64,000 nucleotides of DNA from Pterois miles (lineage: Eukaryota > Chordata > Actinopteri > Perciformes > Scorpaenidae), in NCBI GenBank assembly GCA_947000775.1, contig CAMQGK010000040.1:418501-482500 (forward strand), in the 5' to 3' direction. Both the position numbers and the translations under genes were made by a program. Below are positions 1-13,700 of this stretch, in pieces; position 1 is the stretch's first letter, and each line of letters begins with the position of its first letter. The notes under the pieces were generated by a model. The model did no database searches. It was not told the DNA's origin and was given only the letters and a program-made list of their open reading frames with translations.

Positions 1-925
1 TACTAGACCAGCTACTAGACCAGCTACGAGACCAGCTACTAGACCAGCTACTAGACCAGCTACGAGACCAGCTACTAGACCAGCTACGAGACCAGCTACT
101 AGACCAGCTACTAGACCAGCTACTAGACCAGCTACTAGACCAGCTACGAGACCAGCTACTAGACCAGCTACTAGACCAGCTACGAGACCAGCTACGAGAC
201 CAGCTACTAGACCAGCTACGAGACCAGCTATACTAGACCAGCTATACTAGACCAGCTACTAGACCAGCTACTAGACCAGCTACGAGACCAGCTATACTAG
301 ACCAGCTACTAGACCAGCTACGAGACCAGCTATACTAGACCAGCTATACTAGACCAGCTACTAGACCAGCTACTAGACCAGCTATACTAGACCAGTTATA
401 CTAGACCAGCTACTAGACCAGCTATACTAGACCAGCTATACTAGACCAGCTATACTAGACCAGCTATACTAGACCAGCTACTAGACCAGCTATACTAGAC
501 CAGCTATACTAGACCAGCTACTAGACCAGCTATACTAGACCAGCTATACTAGACCAGCTATACTAGACCAGCTACTAGACCAGCTACTAGACCAGCTATA
601 CTAGACCAGCTATACTAGACCAGCTACTAGACCAGCTACGAGACCAGCTACTAGACCAGCTATACGAGACCAGCTACTAGACCAGCTACTAGACCAGCTA
701 CTAGACCAGCTATACTAGACCAGCTACTAGACCAGCTACTAGACCAGCTATACGAGACCAGCTACTAGACCAGCTACTAGACCAGCTACTAGACCAGCTA
801 TACGAGACCAGCTACTAGACCAGCTACTAGACCAGCTATACGAGACCAGCTACGAGACCAGCTACTAGACCAGCTATACGAGACCAGCTACGAGACCAGC
901 TACTAGACCAGCTACTAGACCAGCT
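1..925. repeat. 12/14-bp minisatellite array (CTAGACCAGCTA)
   Basis: Tandem copies of a 12-base unit (CTAGACCAGCTA) are interspersed with 14-base versions carrying an extra TA, and with CTAG/CGAG variants. The array is already running at the left edge of the window and stops in unique sequence near 925. It lies downstream of the last visible ints6 exon, so it probably sits in the next ints6 intron. Confidence 0.97.
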
Positions 926-1220
926 CCTCCCCTGTTCTGAGAGGAAAAGTTGTAGTCATTTTCTCAGTAAAGAGAGTCTGGCCCAGTCCCAGTTTTCTTT
1001 TTGGCCCACTGTGTATTTGAGTTTGACACCCTTGCAACAGTGGGTATGATGATCATGCTTATTTACCTTATTAATGAATTAATTATCTGACAAGACGCCA
1101 GTTCAGGATATCAAATCTCTGCTACAGGATGGAAGGACGATGAAGACTAGCTGACGTCTGGCGCCGGCTCCTGACGATCCTTCAGCAGTTTATCAGGTTA
1201 AAGTTCATGGATTAACTGAC
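926..1220. other. Unassigned sequence between array and ints6 exon 13
   Basis: Non-repetitive sequence with no convincing exon on either strand. On the minus strand it directly follows the predicted donor of ints6 exon 13, so it is read as the start of ints6 intron 13. Confidence 0.5.
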
Positions 1221-1347
1221 CTGAGTCCTGTCCTCTGAGAGTACAGACGCTGGTGTTGAGCAGGTTCCTCCTCATCCGGCTGAGCTGGTCCAGCAGGTGG
1301 CTGCGAGGGATGTCGTAGGGGTTCCTGAAGCTCTGTGGCTTCAGGCC
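1221..1347 (-). CDS. ints6: ints6 exon 13 (last visible)
   Basis: Begins after a CAG acceptor with GLKPQSFRNPYDIPRSHLLD, the region that follows LLNKD in the family. It ends at CAGGACTCAG|GTCAGT. 127 nt, phase 0 to phase 1. An alternative is a truncated isoform ending at the TAA at 1198. Confidence 0.85.
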
Positions 1348-4300
1348 CTGAGGAGGACACAGGAGTGGATTAACAGCTACATAACACATCAGGAAGACTG
1401 CTGGAAGAAGACTAACGTTTATTTTAGAGAGGGACACTAGTCCAGCGCTACCTTGTTGAGCAGAGCCAGCTGGAAGCCCTGGAACTCTTTGGGGTTGAGC
1501 TCCAGACTCGGGGCGTCTCCAGAGAGACTCTGCAGCTGCTGGATGAAGTCCCGGCGCTGGGCCAGAGATATCCCTCCGCCTCTCCAGCGCACCTTGATGC
1601 CGGACTCTGGCGGCTGCTTCTTACCGATCAAGGCGATCAGCCGGTCGTACTCGATCTTTGACTGAAAGTGTGAGCAAATTAATAACATGATGCCCTGAAC
1701 GCAGTTACATCCAGTCTCTAAGTGAATCAGTCCTTCCAGGATCTCCCAGACCTGCACACCAACTCTGAAGCTAAGTTAAATAGTTAACGAGTTCTGCTCC
1801 AGAAATGGGATAGAAGTTGAAAATAATCACTTTTAGAGAGACAATTAAAAACTTTAAAGCACCACCCTGGACTTCTAACCTCAGACAGACACAACTAGAC
1901 CACCATGAGAAGCTGCAATATTTTCCCCCAGAAACAAGCTAGAAGTGGAAAAGGTCACAGTTTTTGGCCAAAAGCAGACGGACATGTAGAGCACTATATA
2001 CCCAACTACGTTGTTGCTGGTGTATAAAAAAGGAGTAAATAATACATCTAGGGATTATTTTCATCTTTGGGTTTTTGTGAGTAATCATGGCAGCAGGACA
2101 GACTGAATAAAATTAAAAGCAGTCTAGTTTTTCTGGAGGCGACCTGGCGACCTGTCCAGGGTGAACCCCACCTTCGCCCAATGCCACAACAACCAGACAC
2201 TTCTGACCTGCTGGCTGAGCTTCTTCAGGTAGGACACCACGCTGTAGCTCAGACCGTACTCCATGTTGTCAGCCAGCAGGTTTGGAGCTCCCATGATCCT
2301 CAGCGCCTTCCTCAGAGACTGCAGAGGGAATAACAGCAGTGAGACCAGAGCAGCAGCGTCTCTCATCGCTGTATGTTAGCCACATAGAAATATATAAAGA
2401 GCTGACGTGGACTGACCCCGATGTAGTAGGGAGGCATGGTCTTCAGGTAGTTCTCAAAGGACTGACGCCATTTGATGGTCGGCTTGAACTTGTGCACTTT
2501 GATCAAGTCGTCTGCAAGAAAAAACAGTTTAGACTGAAAAACGTTCTTTATAAAAGCCTCCAAGCTCTTATCACTTTTCCCTGTCCCAGATCATACTGAG
2601 ATTAATGATCCAACGATAATCATCCTCCTGCTATAGCACACACTAACCAACCCTGACACCTCAAGAACAGGGAGAACTTTCATTTCCTGCATCCTGTTGA
2701 CTTCTAAAGAATGACACTAACAAAATAATAAGTACACTGCAGCAGCATTTTTATCTTAAATATGTTAAACTTGTGGGGTTCTGGGCAGTAAGTCGGACTC
2801 GTTTCCAGTGGGGGTTGGCCTCTGCCAGGACTGCACCTTGTCACCAATCCTGTTCGTGATATTCATGGACAGGATATGGAGGCGTAGTCGGGGGGAGGAG
2901 GGTTTACAGATCGGTGTGCTGATGATCTGTGAATTTCCCCACTGTGGGACTAATAAAGGAATGTCTTATCTCTTATCTTATCTTATCTCATCGCTTCTTT
3001 TTGCAGATGATTCTGCTGGCATCATCGGTCTGCGACCTCCAGAACTCACTGGATCGGTTCGCAGCTGAGTGTGAAGCAGCTGGGATGAGGATCAGCACCT
3101 ACTGCTTCAGCACGCGAAGGGAATGAGTCTTTACCCCAAGTGAAGGAGTTCAAGTACCTCAGGGTCTTGTTCAAGAGCGAGGGGGCGATTGAACATTAGA
3201 TCGGCTGGAGAATCGGAGCAGCGGGGCGGTATCGCAGTCGCTTTACCACATCGTTGTGACGATGAGAGAGCTGAGTCGGAAGGCAAAGCTCTGGATCTAC
3301 CCGTCAGTCTTCGTTCCTACTCTCACCTGTGGTCCTGAGGGCTGGGTCAGGACCCAGAAAACTAGATCGCGGGCACAAGCGGGTGAAATGGGTTTTCTGA
3401 GGTGGGTCGCTGGCGTCTCCCTTAGAGATAGGGTGAGAAGCTCAGCCATCCGTGAGGGACTCGGAGTAGAGCTGGTGCTACTTTGTGTTGAATGAAGCCA
3501 GTTGAGGTGGTTCATCTGGTAAGGAGGCCTCCTGGCGCCTCCCTAGGGAGGTGTTCCAGGTACCACCAGCTGGGAGGAGACCCCGGGGGAGACCAGGACT
3601 AGGTGGAGAGATTATACCCTGTCCTGGGAACGCCTCAGGGTCTCCCAGTCAGAGCTGGTTAATGTGGCCCAGGAAAGGGAAGTTTGGGGTCCCTGCTGGA
3701 GCTGTTGACCCCACGACCCGACCCGGATAAGAGGCTGACGATGAGTGAATGAGTGAGTGATGTTTAACTTTACTTTTAAAGTAGAAAGTGGTGGCGAGCA
3801 AGGCTCCAAATCTTGAACATTATCAGGTGGCCAGAAGAAGTAAAAATGGAAAAAAAATGAGTCATTGCCAGATAAAGGGTCTGCCTTAGTTTATTTGGGG
3901 CAAAAGAAAAATTTTGATCAAAAACAGACAAATTTTGCCCAAAATAAACACAAGGACACGATACAGAATAATATGGTGTGAACTAATATTCTCCATTTAC
4001 ACCAGGAGAGGGCGATGAAGAACCGGGGTCCACCGAGAAAATCAGCAGGGATGGCGAGTACGCTCCAATAGCATTTTATGACCATGTTTAGTTACAGGCG
4101 CTGAGGAAGGGGGAGGAAATGCATGACACTAGAACTAAAGAGCAAAATGTGACATGAAGTATTAAAAAAAGAAAAAGAAAACTAATGAGACGTTAGCAGG
4201 AAGTGCTGAAGCCTGACGTGAGCCGGAGCCGCAGGTCTTACCCAGAAGAGGCAGGAGTACGGGGTAGTTGTAGGGCATCACAAACAGGTTGACGCAGTTC

Positions 4301-4710
4301 AGAGCCGTGCTGGCCTTCAGGTAGCCGAACGGTTGACCCAGGTCACTGTACTTGGCACTGTTACACACAAACACCTGAAACAGACGGAGAAGAAACCGGT
4401 CAGAGCGCAAACATGTGACATACTGTTAATGTCCGTAAAGTCGCCTCATGCTGACAGTATGAAGTATGTCTTTAACTTTAACCTCTGTGATTTTAAAAGG
4501 GTTTCAGTAGAACACAGCTCCATGACAGCTGTGTATTTATTACTGTAATGTTCAGAGAGCATTTACACTAATCTGTGTTTAACTGCCTGCATTTGTATAG
4601 AGGGCAGAAAAAGTCTAACATGTTCTCACCAGGACCGAAACAAACAAAGTCAATGCAAAGAGGCGCCGGGCAACGTGAAAGACGCAATGTTGAAAGTCTT
4701 GTACTTCCTG

Positions 4711-4784
<74 letters not shown>

Positions 4785-7700
4785 CGGTGCCCTACCTGCC
4801 AGCAGGTGTGCGGCGACTTCCTCTCCAGGATGTACTGCGTGAGCGGCGACGGCTCCAGCTCATACTTGTCGAAGGGCACCTTGTCGATGACCATGGGCTC
4901 GGCGTCCAGGCAGGAGAACCGAACGTGGGGGTGGGCTGAGCGGGGGGGCTGGTGGGCGACAGAGGGAGAGGTGAGTACGGTTATAGTCCACATTTCCACC
5001 AAGCAGTCCAGTCCAGTCCACATCTGAACAGCAATTTTAGTGTTTCCATCAGTAAACTTGTGTCTGGTACCAAGAGAACCACTTGATTTTTGGTACCACC
5101 TCAGTCAAGCTGAGCCGATACCAGGAGGCGGGGTTAAAACCTTGCAGACCACCGATTGGTCAGAGAGAATCGTGACCAGACATCCTGCACAAACTCGCAA
5201 AACTACGGCGTACGCTAGGGTGAAGAGCAAACGCTCTCGTTCAGCTGCCTTTGAAATGATGAAGACGCAGTTTCACCTGCCGTCGCTACGGCGACCAGCT
5301 GAGAGTCCCGCTACACTGAAGGGTACTGTCTGCATCTGCAGAAGAAACATGGCGTCATAGTCCACGTTGCATAACATCAACATCCTGCACCGCAGTTCTA
5401 ATAATAGACATTTATATTTCACTCTGAATTCACAATCTGATATTTATATTAAACATAATATGTTGTGAATTTCTCCACTGCGAGACTAATAAAGGAATAT
5501 CTTATCTTAACTTTATTTTTTTCCTTTTGGTATTTTTATTTGTTTTCTGTGTTTTCTTAAAAATAAGTTCTGTAAAACTTTTTATCCACTGTTTTTTATT
5601 GTTTATTTATACAAAAAATTCAGAAAATTCAAAAACTGAGAAAAGACAAGAAACAACCTATATACAGTAATACAGTAATATATCTAAATATATATATCAG
5701 TGCTGGGCCTTTATTTGTTCTATTTGGCCTCATAACTCTGTTTTATTAACTTTCCTTTCGGCTCCACTATTATTGAAAAAAAAAACTGTTTTATGTTCAG
5801 TGACCATGTAAACAAACAATATACATATTTGTATGTCTTTTTCCCTTATTACATCTTTAATTTAATTTATTTTATATTCTTTGTAAACAAAATGAAGTAA
5901 AGATAATATTTGCAGGACTTTAGGGTCATAAATAAATACTGACATGGATGCAAGAAATTCAACAGTGTGTAATTTTCTGCCACTAGGGGTCCCTCAATCA
6001 AAGCAATAATAACAGAGGTGGTGGAGCAGCGTGGCATCATGGGAGTTGTTGTCTTCATGTCAGTGACAGTTAGGATTCCTTCCTAAAAATCTGTTTCTCT
6101 GATTTCTGTTTTCCCTCCACTAACAGGAAGTGGTCATCTGGTTCCCTCAACTAACAGGAAGTAGTCATCTGGTTCCCTCCACTAACAGGGAGTGGTCATC
6201 TGGTTCCCTCCCTAACAGGAAGTGGTCATCTGGTTCCCTCCACTAGCAGGAAGTAGTCATCTGGTTCCCTCCACTAACAGGAAGTGATCATCTGGTTCCC
6301 TCCATTAACAGGAAGTGGTCATCTGGTTCCCTCCACTAGCAGGAAGTGGTCATCTGGTTCCCTCCATTAACAGGAAGTGGTCATCTGGTTCCCTCCACTA
6401 ACAGGAAGTGATCATCTGGTTCCCTCCACTAACAGGACGTGATCATCTGGTTCCCTCCACTAACAGGAAGTGATCATCTGGTTCCCTCCATTAACAGGAA
6501 GTGATCATCTGGTTCCCTCCACTAACAGGAAGTGATCATCTGGTTCCCTCCACTAACAGGACGTGATCATCTGGTTCCCTCCACTAACAGGAAGTGATCA
6601 TCTGGTTCCCTCCACTAACAGGAAGTGGTCATCTGGTTCCCTCCACTAACAGGAAGTGGTCATCTGGTTCCCTCCACTAACAGGAAGTGATCATCTGGTT
6701 CCCTCCACTAACAGGACGTGATCATCTGGTTCCCTCCACTAACAGGAAGTGATCATCTCCCTGGTTTCCTCCACTAACATGAAGTGGTAATCTGGTTCCC
6801 TCCACTAACAGGAAGTGGTCATCTCCCTGGTTCCCCCCCATTAACAGCCAATGGGATTGTTCCACTGGGTTTTGGATTATTACAGAAAATAATCTCTGTG
6901 GTAAACAAATGTTTATGATACTGGCATGTTTTGTTCTTAATCTCCTCTGATGAACACCACTTTATGATTTCTGAAGTGTGAATGTAATCAGCAGCAGTAA
7001 AAGCTAATGTTAGGCTATAAACCAACTACATTGCGGTCACATGAGCGCGAGTATAAACACAACAAGGCTGTAAAGGACGACGAGAGTCTGTGTGATAATG
7101 TTTAGTCGTCTCATTTAGCCACTTGTTTGGAACCGGCTTTTATAAGACACATAAAGGCTTCAGTATTCACCAGTGGGACATCTAACTACAAAAAACAATG
7201 GTCAAACCAAATATTTTCATGATTTAGCGATTTGAATTTCTTACCAGCGTGGGAGAATTTTGGTCCGGCCAGAAGGCCTCTGGGACGGGCCAGTGGCCGA
7301 TGGGAACACCAGTTTTCGGGTTGGGTCGGACGTAGATCAGCTTGTGACAACAGTGCCAAGCCTGTGGACCGGACTTCACCGCCTCAGCTGGAGCGTCTGG
7401 ACGAACACAGACCCAGTAAAACAACCGTCAGCAGGTAAAGAAAGAAAAACACAGTTAAAAGCTGGAGGTGGAGGTTAAACAGTGACATCCAGCAGCTGCT
7501 ACACAGAAGAAAACAGTCTGTACTAGTTAATCACACAGATGTAGAGCAGCAGATCTTTTAGAAACAGGGGTGAAGACAGGCGGGGCATCCCCTACCCTCT
7601 AGAGGAGGAGGATCAGGACCCGTCTTCTCAAAGTTGATCACCACTCCACTCTGGATCTTCTGCACCAGAGACTCCAGACACTGATTCAACATCCGCTGAG

Positions 7701-10700
7701 AGAACACGCTGTACGAACGACCTGCAACACACACACACACAGTATTTGATATAGATTATATTAGGGCTGTCAATCGATTAAAATACTTAATCACACTAAT
7801 AAATGAAGCAAATAAACTGATAGATATTCCACTTTTTATTCAGTGTCCTCTACTGCCATGCAAACATCAATCTCTACATCTGTGAACCTGCTGTAGTGTA
7901 TTATCTGCTGCAGCATCGGCCATCTGATTGGTCTAATTCAGGCTCTAACTTGACCTCCGATGACCTTGTCATGCACCCGTTCACTCAGTCATTTGAATGG
8001 GCCGTGGCTCTGTGTCAGCTCTGCCATCAGCAGGAATGGACAGCAGCCTGTACTGTAGACCGCCGCTGACAATGGAGCAGTGTGATGATCTGCATTCAGC
8101 AGCACAGAGATCTCTGTCTGTGTTAATCTGAACCTGCCATCAGCATCACTCTGCTCTGTCCTCCTCATCAACCAGGCGGCGTGACGATACCAGTCCACGT
8201 CTACGAGTGGACCTTATTTAAAGTGGACACTTTGCCCTCCTAGTCTTTCCAAGTGGTGTTACTGCTGGCAACACAGAACGCAAAGACAACAGGCCCAGGA
8301 TTCAACAATAATGTAAAATGGCACGCCATTGGTAAAAAAACTGAGCAACTTTCATAGTAATGAACAGGGCCCCGCCTCCAACACTGGATGCAGTTCTCTG
8401 AATACATCCGTGGGTCGTATACATGGAAGTGAGGCTTATAGGGAACGGATCTAAACACTGTTGGTGTCATTATTCTACAGGCTGGAGGGGTCTGGGCCCT
8501 CCAATCTGAGCTTTCTAACGTCTAACCTTCATCCATAATTACTCCTTGACTGTTTACAGTCATCAATCTTGTCGTTGTTCAGCCGTAGAAACCGTTTTAC
8601 TCTTTAACGTAGAATAAAACAGCATGTGTCGCACACAAGTGAGCTGAAGAGTTAGTCTATTGCAACAGCTCAGTACACAGTTCTGCATGCCATGCATCCT
8701 GTAAAGACATGTTACGAACTGGTCACCGCATGTTAGCTCACTGGCTAACAGCGAATAGCAAACGTGTAAAATTCTTCCTCATATCGTGCAGGCCTAATGT
8801 ATATATTTGAAGAAAACAAAAACAAAAAACAAAGCATTGTAATACTGATTTGGAGATCAATAAACACTTCCTCATGTGGTGCAGGCCTCGTGAATGTTAC
8901 TGTTTTTATCTTATTTTCTGTTGATGGTCTGAGGCTATAATTAGTTTATTAGGTTATTTATTAATTATTTTAAATAACTCAGTCACTTTTCTATTAGATC
9001 AGAAGTCCAACCATCAGATGTGATAATGCAGAGGAGTTTTGTTCCTGATGTTAGTCTGCTGTTGTGAAGACAAACAGTTGTTGACTTATTCTGACAAATA
9101 AATGAAAAACATGTTTAAAATGAAGTTGGAAATTAGCCTCCTGCTGGACCATAAATGTACCGTCCGACCCTAATAAATACTACGGAAAGAGTTAGTGATG
9201 GAGTATGAAAAGACAGAAAGTCCTCTAATGGTGAGGTGGTCCAACAAACACAGGACTTTTAACCAGCAGACCCGTCTTCTAGACTGTTACTGACCAGTGT
9301 CTTGATTTGTAAGCTGCATTAGTGATGATTGTGACGTGTACCCTGTAGTTTTTTCTGTATGTGTTTTACTTAATTTACTTATTTTAAGTCCAGCCATGAT
9401 GTTTTCCCTTACCCTAACTAAGTGAATTTCTTGCCTCAACCTAACTTCGGTCTTTTATGTGGCTACAAATGACTAGTGAAAAGGCTAAAACACGTATTGA
9501 CGACACGCAGAATGTCTGTGTAATGTCATGGTATTTATACGCCTTCCCGTGAGACCGAGTTGGTTAGCCCCTCCCACCCTCCCTGGTGGACCAATCACTG
9601 CTTGCTAATGGAAAACGCATCACTAACTGTGTTGCCCCTTGTGATTTTTCCTGGAAATGTCGCCACACACCCGGTTCATAATACTGTGAATGCAACAAGG
9701 CTTTCATCACCACTGTGTTGCCTCATCCTGAGACAGACAGTGACAGATTATTGCTTTAAGGTTTTCTGTCAAATATTTAAAGTCTTGACTCAAAATAAAT
9801 CCTGCATTGTTACATTAATGTAATTAATGTAGTCCTCCTCATGCCCAGTAAACTGACCTTTATCTGCCCCTTTAAGATCTTAATATACATGAACTGTGAA
9901 CACCAGCTCCTACCTCCAGTGACCTCACACATGGGGGTGATAGGAGAGTCATCAGGCGGGACACCACCGAGGGGTTCGGGCTCCACCGAGGCGTTGCCGG
10001 CGATGCGCAGCACCAGAGCGAACAGACGCTGGTCCCAGCGGAAGGGTTCCTTGGTCAGCTCGCTACCGGGCAGCGGCGTGGTCAGAGGCAGGTGGAGCTG
10101 GACGGAGGACGCAGCGTTAATGACAACATGAAGATGCACCATGATGGACAATATGATGACAAACAGAGCAGGAAGCTCTCCTCTTTAATATCACTGGATG
10201 GTTTACAGTGAATATTGATTCGTAATATTTTTCTCACGGCAGGACTTTCTAAGTGGTCACATCTCTGTACTGTTCTCACTACACAACTTGCTGTCTTGTA
10301 ATCAGGAATCCCTGATGAGGTCTCCAGACTACGTTTTGTCACAAAAACATGTGAGAAATGCGCATTAAATGAGGTGATACCAAACGTGAGACATGCCATC
10401 GTTGTTATTGGCACGTGTTCATAATATATGCAGTTTCCACCAGTTTCCACTCTATTTAACCATCTGTCCCTCTTGGTGTAACAACAACTTCATCATGTTG
10501 CAGCGCAGCACATCCAGTTAGCTCCTGTTGTTCCAGGTGACCCCTCCTCCTCCAGGTTTACCATCAACCCGTGTCTCGCACTCTCATTGGCTGTAGCGCG
10601 TGGCCAGAGTCCCTGACAGGTCCACATATTTAGCCTGCTAGATATCTGACACGAGTCTGCCAGGCAGCGGAAATATTCCACATATATAGATTTTTTTAGG

Positions 10701-13700
10701 TGTCTAAAATGCGTTTAGTGGCTGCTCCTGTCCAAAGCAGTATATTGCAGTGAGGTAAAATTGCTGTTTTTGTAAATGGAGTCTGGTGGCTTCGAAGAGA
10801 GCAGAGATAACAGGTCCAGGTCCCATCAGAAACAGACTGTATAGCTGCCTGATGGCGAGATAAAGCTGTGAAAATATTAGAAATAGAGTGTACACTTAAA
10901 TGGATCTAGGTTTTTTTAGGTGTCATAAATCCGTCCACAGCTGTGCATCGCTTTGTTCCTGTCGGTTTCTACTAACACTAACATCTACTGTAGTAATACT
11001 CTGACGATGGATAAATACCTCATACAGCCACACTGAGAAACACCTGAACTGTCCCTTTAAGATAGTGACGACTCACCTTTAGACAGGTAAGCTGTGATAA
11101 TGTGAGTGGTCAGTCTGGGAGGACTGGTTTATAGGATTATTCATCTGTTAAAAACACACTCTGCCGTCCTGTGAACGTAATGCTAGCCTCCGCAGTGACC
11201 GAGATCGGATGGAAACATTGAGCGCGATCAGACAGGAAGCTGACCTCGTCTTGGACTCCACTGCTGCTGGTCAACTTGTTGCCGTCGGTGATGGCGATTA
11301 TGATGGCAGGTTCGAGGAAGAATGGATTCCTTCCCTACGAAGAGGAAAAATTCAGTTATTTTAAACACTGAACCAAGTTTTATATAGAACATTAGCAGCT
11401 GTATATTTATAGTAGCTGTGAGGCCTAAATGAGCAGATATTATGGTTTACATGATCTACAGAGTACAGTCTTCATAAGACCTACTGACCATACATCAGAT
11501 ACCAGACTCCAGACCTGACCCTGTATGTTATAAGACCTGACCCTGTCTGTTACAAGACCTGACCGGGTATGTTACAAGACCTGACCCTGTATGTTATAAG
11601 ACCTGACCCTGTATGTTATAAGACCTGACCCTGTATGTTATAAGACCTGACCCTGTCTGTTACAAGACCTGACCGGGTATGTTACAAGACCTGACCCTGT
11701 ATGTTATAAGACCTGACCCTGTATGTTATAAGACCTGACCCTGTATGTTACAAGACCTGACCCTGTATGTTACAAGACCTGACCCTGTATGTTATAAGAC
11801 CTGACCCTGTATGTTATAAGACCTGACCCTGTATGTTACAAGACCTGACCCTGTATGTTACAAGACCTGACCCTGTATGTTATAAGACCTGACCCTGTAT
11901 GTTACAAGACCTGACCCTGTATGTTACAAGACCTGACCCTGTATGTTACAAGACCTGACCCTGTATGTTACAAGACCTGACCCTGTATGTTATAAGACCT
12001 GACCCTGTATGTTATAAGACCTGACCCTGTATGTTACAAGACCTGACCCTGTATGTTACAAGACCTGACCCTGTATATTATAAGACCTGACCCTGTATGT
12101 TACAAGACCTGACCCTGTATGTTACAAGACCTGACCCTGTATGTTATAAGACCTGACCCTGTATGTTATAAGACCTGACCCTGTATGTTACAAGACCTGA
12201 CCCTGTATGTTACAAGACCTGACCCTGTATGTTACAAGACCTGACCCTGTATGTTATAAGACCTGACCCTGTATGTTACAAGACCTGACCCTGTATGTTA
12301 CAAGACCTGACCCTGTATGTTACAAGACCTGACCCTGTATGTTACAAGACCTGACCCTGTATGTTATAAGACCTGACCCTGTATGTTACAAGACCTGACC
12401 CTGTATGTTACAAGACCTGACCCTGTATGTTATAAGACCTGACCCTGTATATTATAAGACCTGACCCTGTATGTTACAAGACCTGACCCTGTATGTTACA
12501 AGACCTGACCCTGTATATTATAAGACCTGACCCTGTATATTATAAGACCTGACCCTGTATATTATAAGACCTGACCCTGTATGTTACAAGACCTGACCCT
12601 GTATGTTACAAGACCTGACCCTGTCTATTACAAGACCTGACCCTGTATGTTACAAGACCTGACCCTGTATGTTACAAGACCTGACCCTGTATGTTACAAA
12701 ACCTGACCCTGTCTGTTACAAGACCTGACCGGGTATGTTACAAGACCTGACCCTGTATGTTACAAGACCTGACCCTGTATGTTACAAGACCTGACCCTGT
12801 ATATTATAAGACCTGACCCTGTATGTTACAAGACCTGACCCTGTATATTATAAGACCTGACCCTGTATATTATAAGACCTGACCCTGTATGTTACAAGAC
12901 CTGACCCTGTATATTATAAGACCTGACCCTGTATATTATAAGACCTGACCCTGTATGTTACAAGATCTGACCCTGTATGTTACAAGACCTGACCCTGTAT
13001 GTTATAAGACCTGACCCTGTATAAGACCCTGTGTTTTAAGACCTGACCCTGTATAAGACCTGACCCTGTATGTTATAAGACCTGACCCTGTATAAGACCC
13101 TGTATGTTTTAAGACCTGACCCTGTATGTTACAAGACCTGACCCTGTATGTTACAAGACCTGACCCTGTATGTTACAAGACCTGACCCTGTATGTTACAA
13201 GACCTGACCCTGTATGTTACAAGACCTGACCCTGTATGTTACAAGACCTGACCCTGTATGTTACAAGACCTGACCCTGTATGTTACAAGACCTGACCCTG
13301 TATATTATAAGACCTGACCCTGTATGTTACAAGACCTGACCCTGTATGTTACAAGACCTGACCCTGTATATTATAAGACCTGACCCTGTATATTATAAGA
13401 CCTGACCCTGTATATTATAAGACCTGACCCTGTATGTTACAAGACCTGACCCTGTATGTTACAAGACCTGACCGGGTATGTTACAAGACCTGACCCTGTA
13501 TGTTACAAGACCTGACCCTGTCTATTACAAGACCTGACCCTGTATATTACAAGACCTGACCCTGTATGTTACAAGACCTGACCGTGTATGTTACAAGACC
13601 TGACCCTGTATGTTTTAAGACCTGACCCTGTATGTTTTAAGACCTGACCCTGTATGTTTTAAGACCTGACCCTGTATGTTTTAAGACCTGACCCTGTATG

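Noticed and set aside
1198..1220. TAA at 1198-1200 as the true ints6 stop
   Set aside because: A good GTCAGT donor precedes it, the residues after it do not match the family, and the protein would lack the conserved C-terminal third. Kept only as a possible short isoform.
4568..5027. 150-residue plus-strand frame with a VCVCVC run
   Set aside because: It overlaps ints6 exon 8 in antisense and consists partly of the (GT)n microsatellite.
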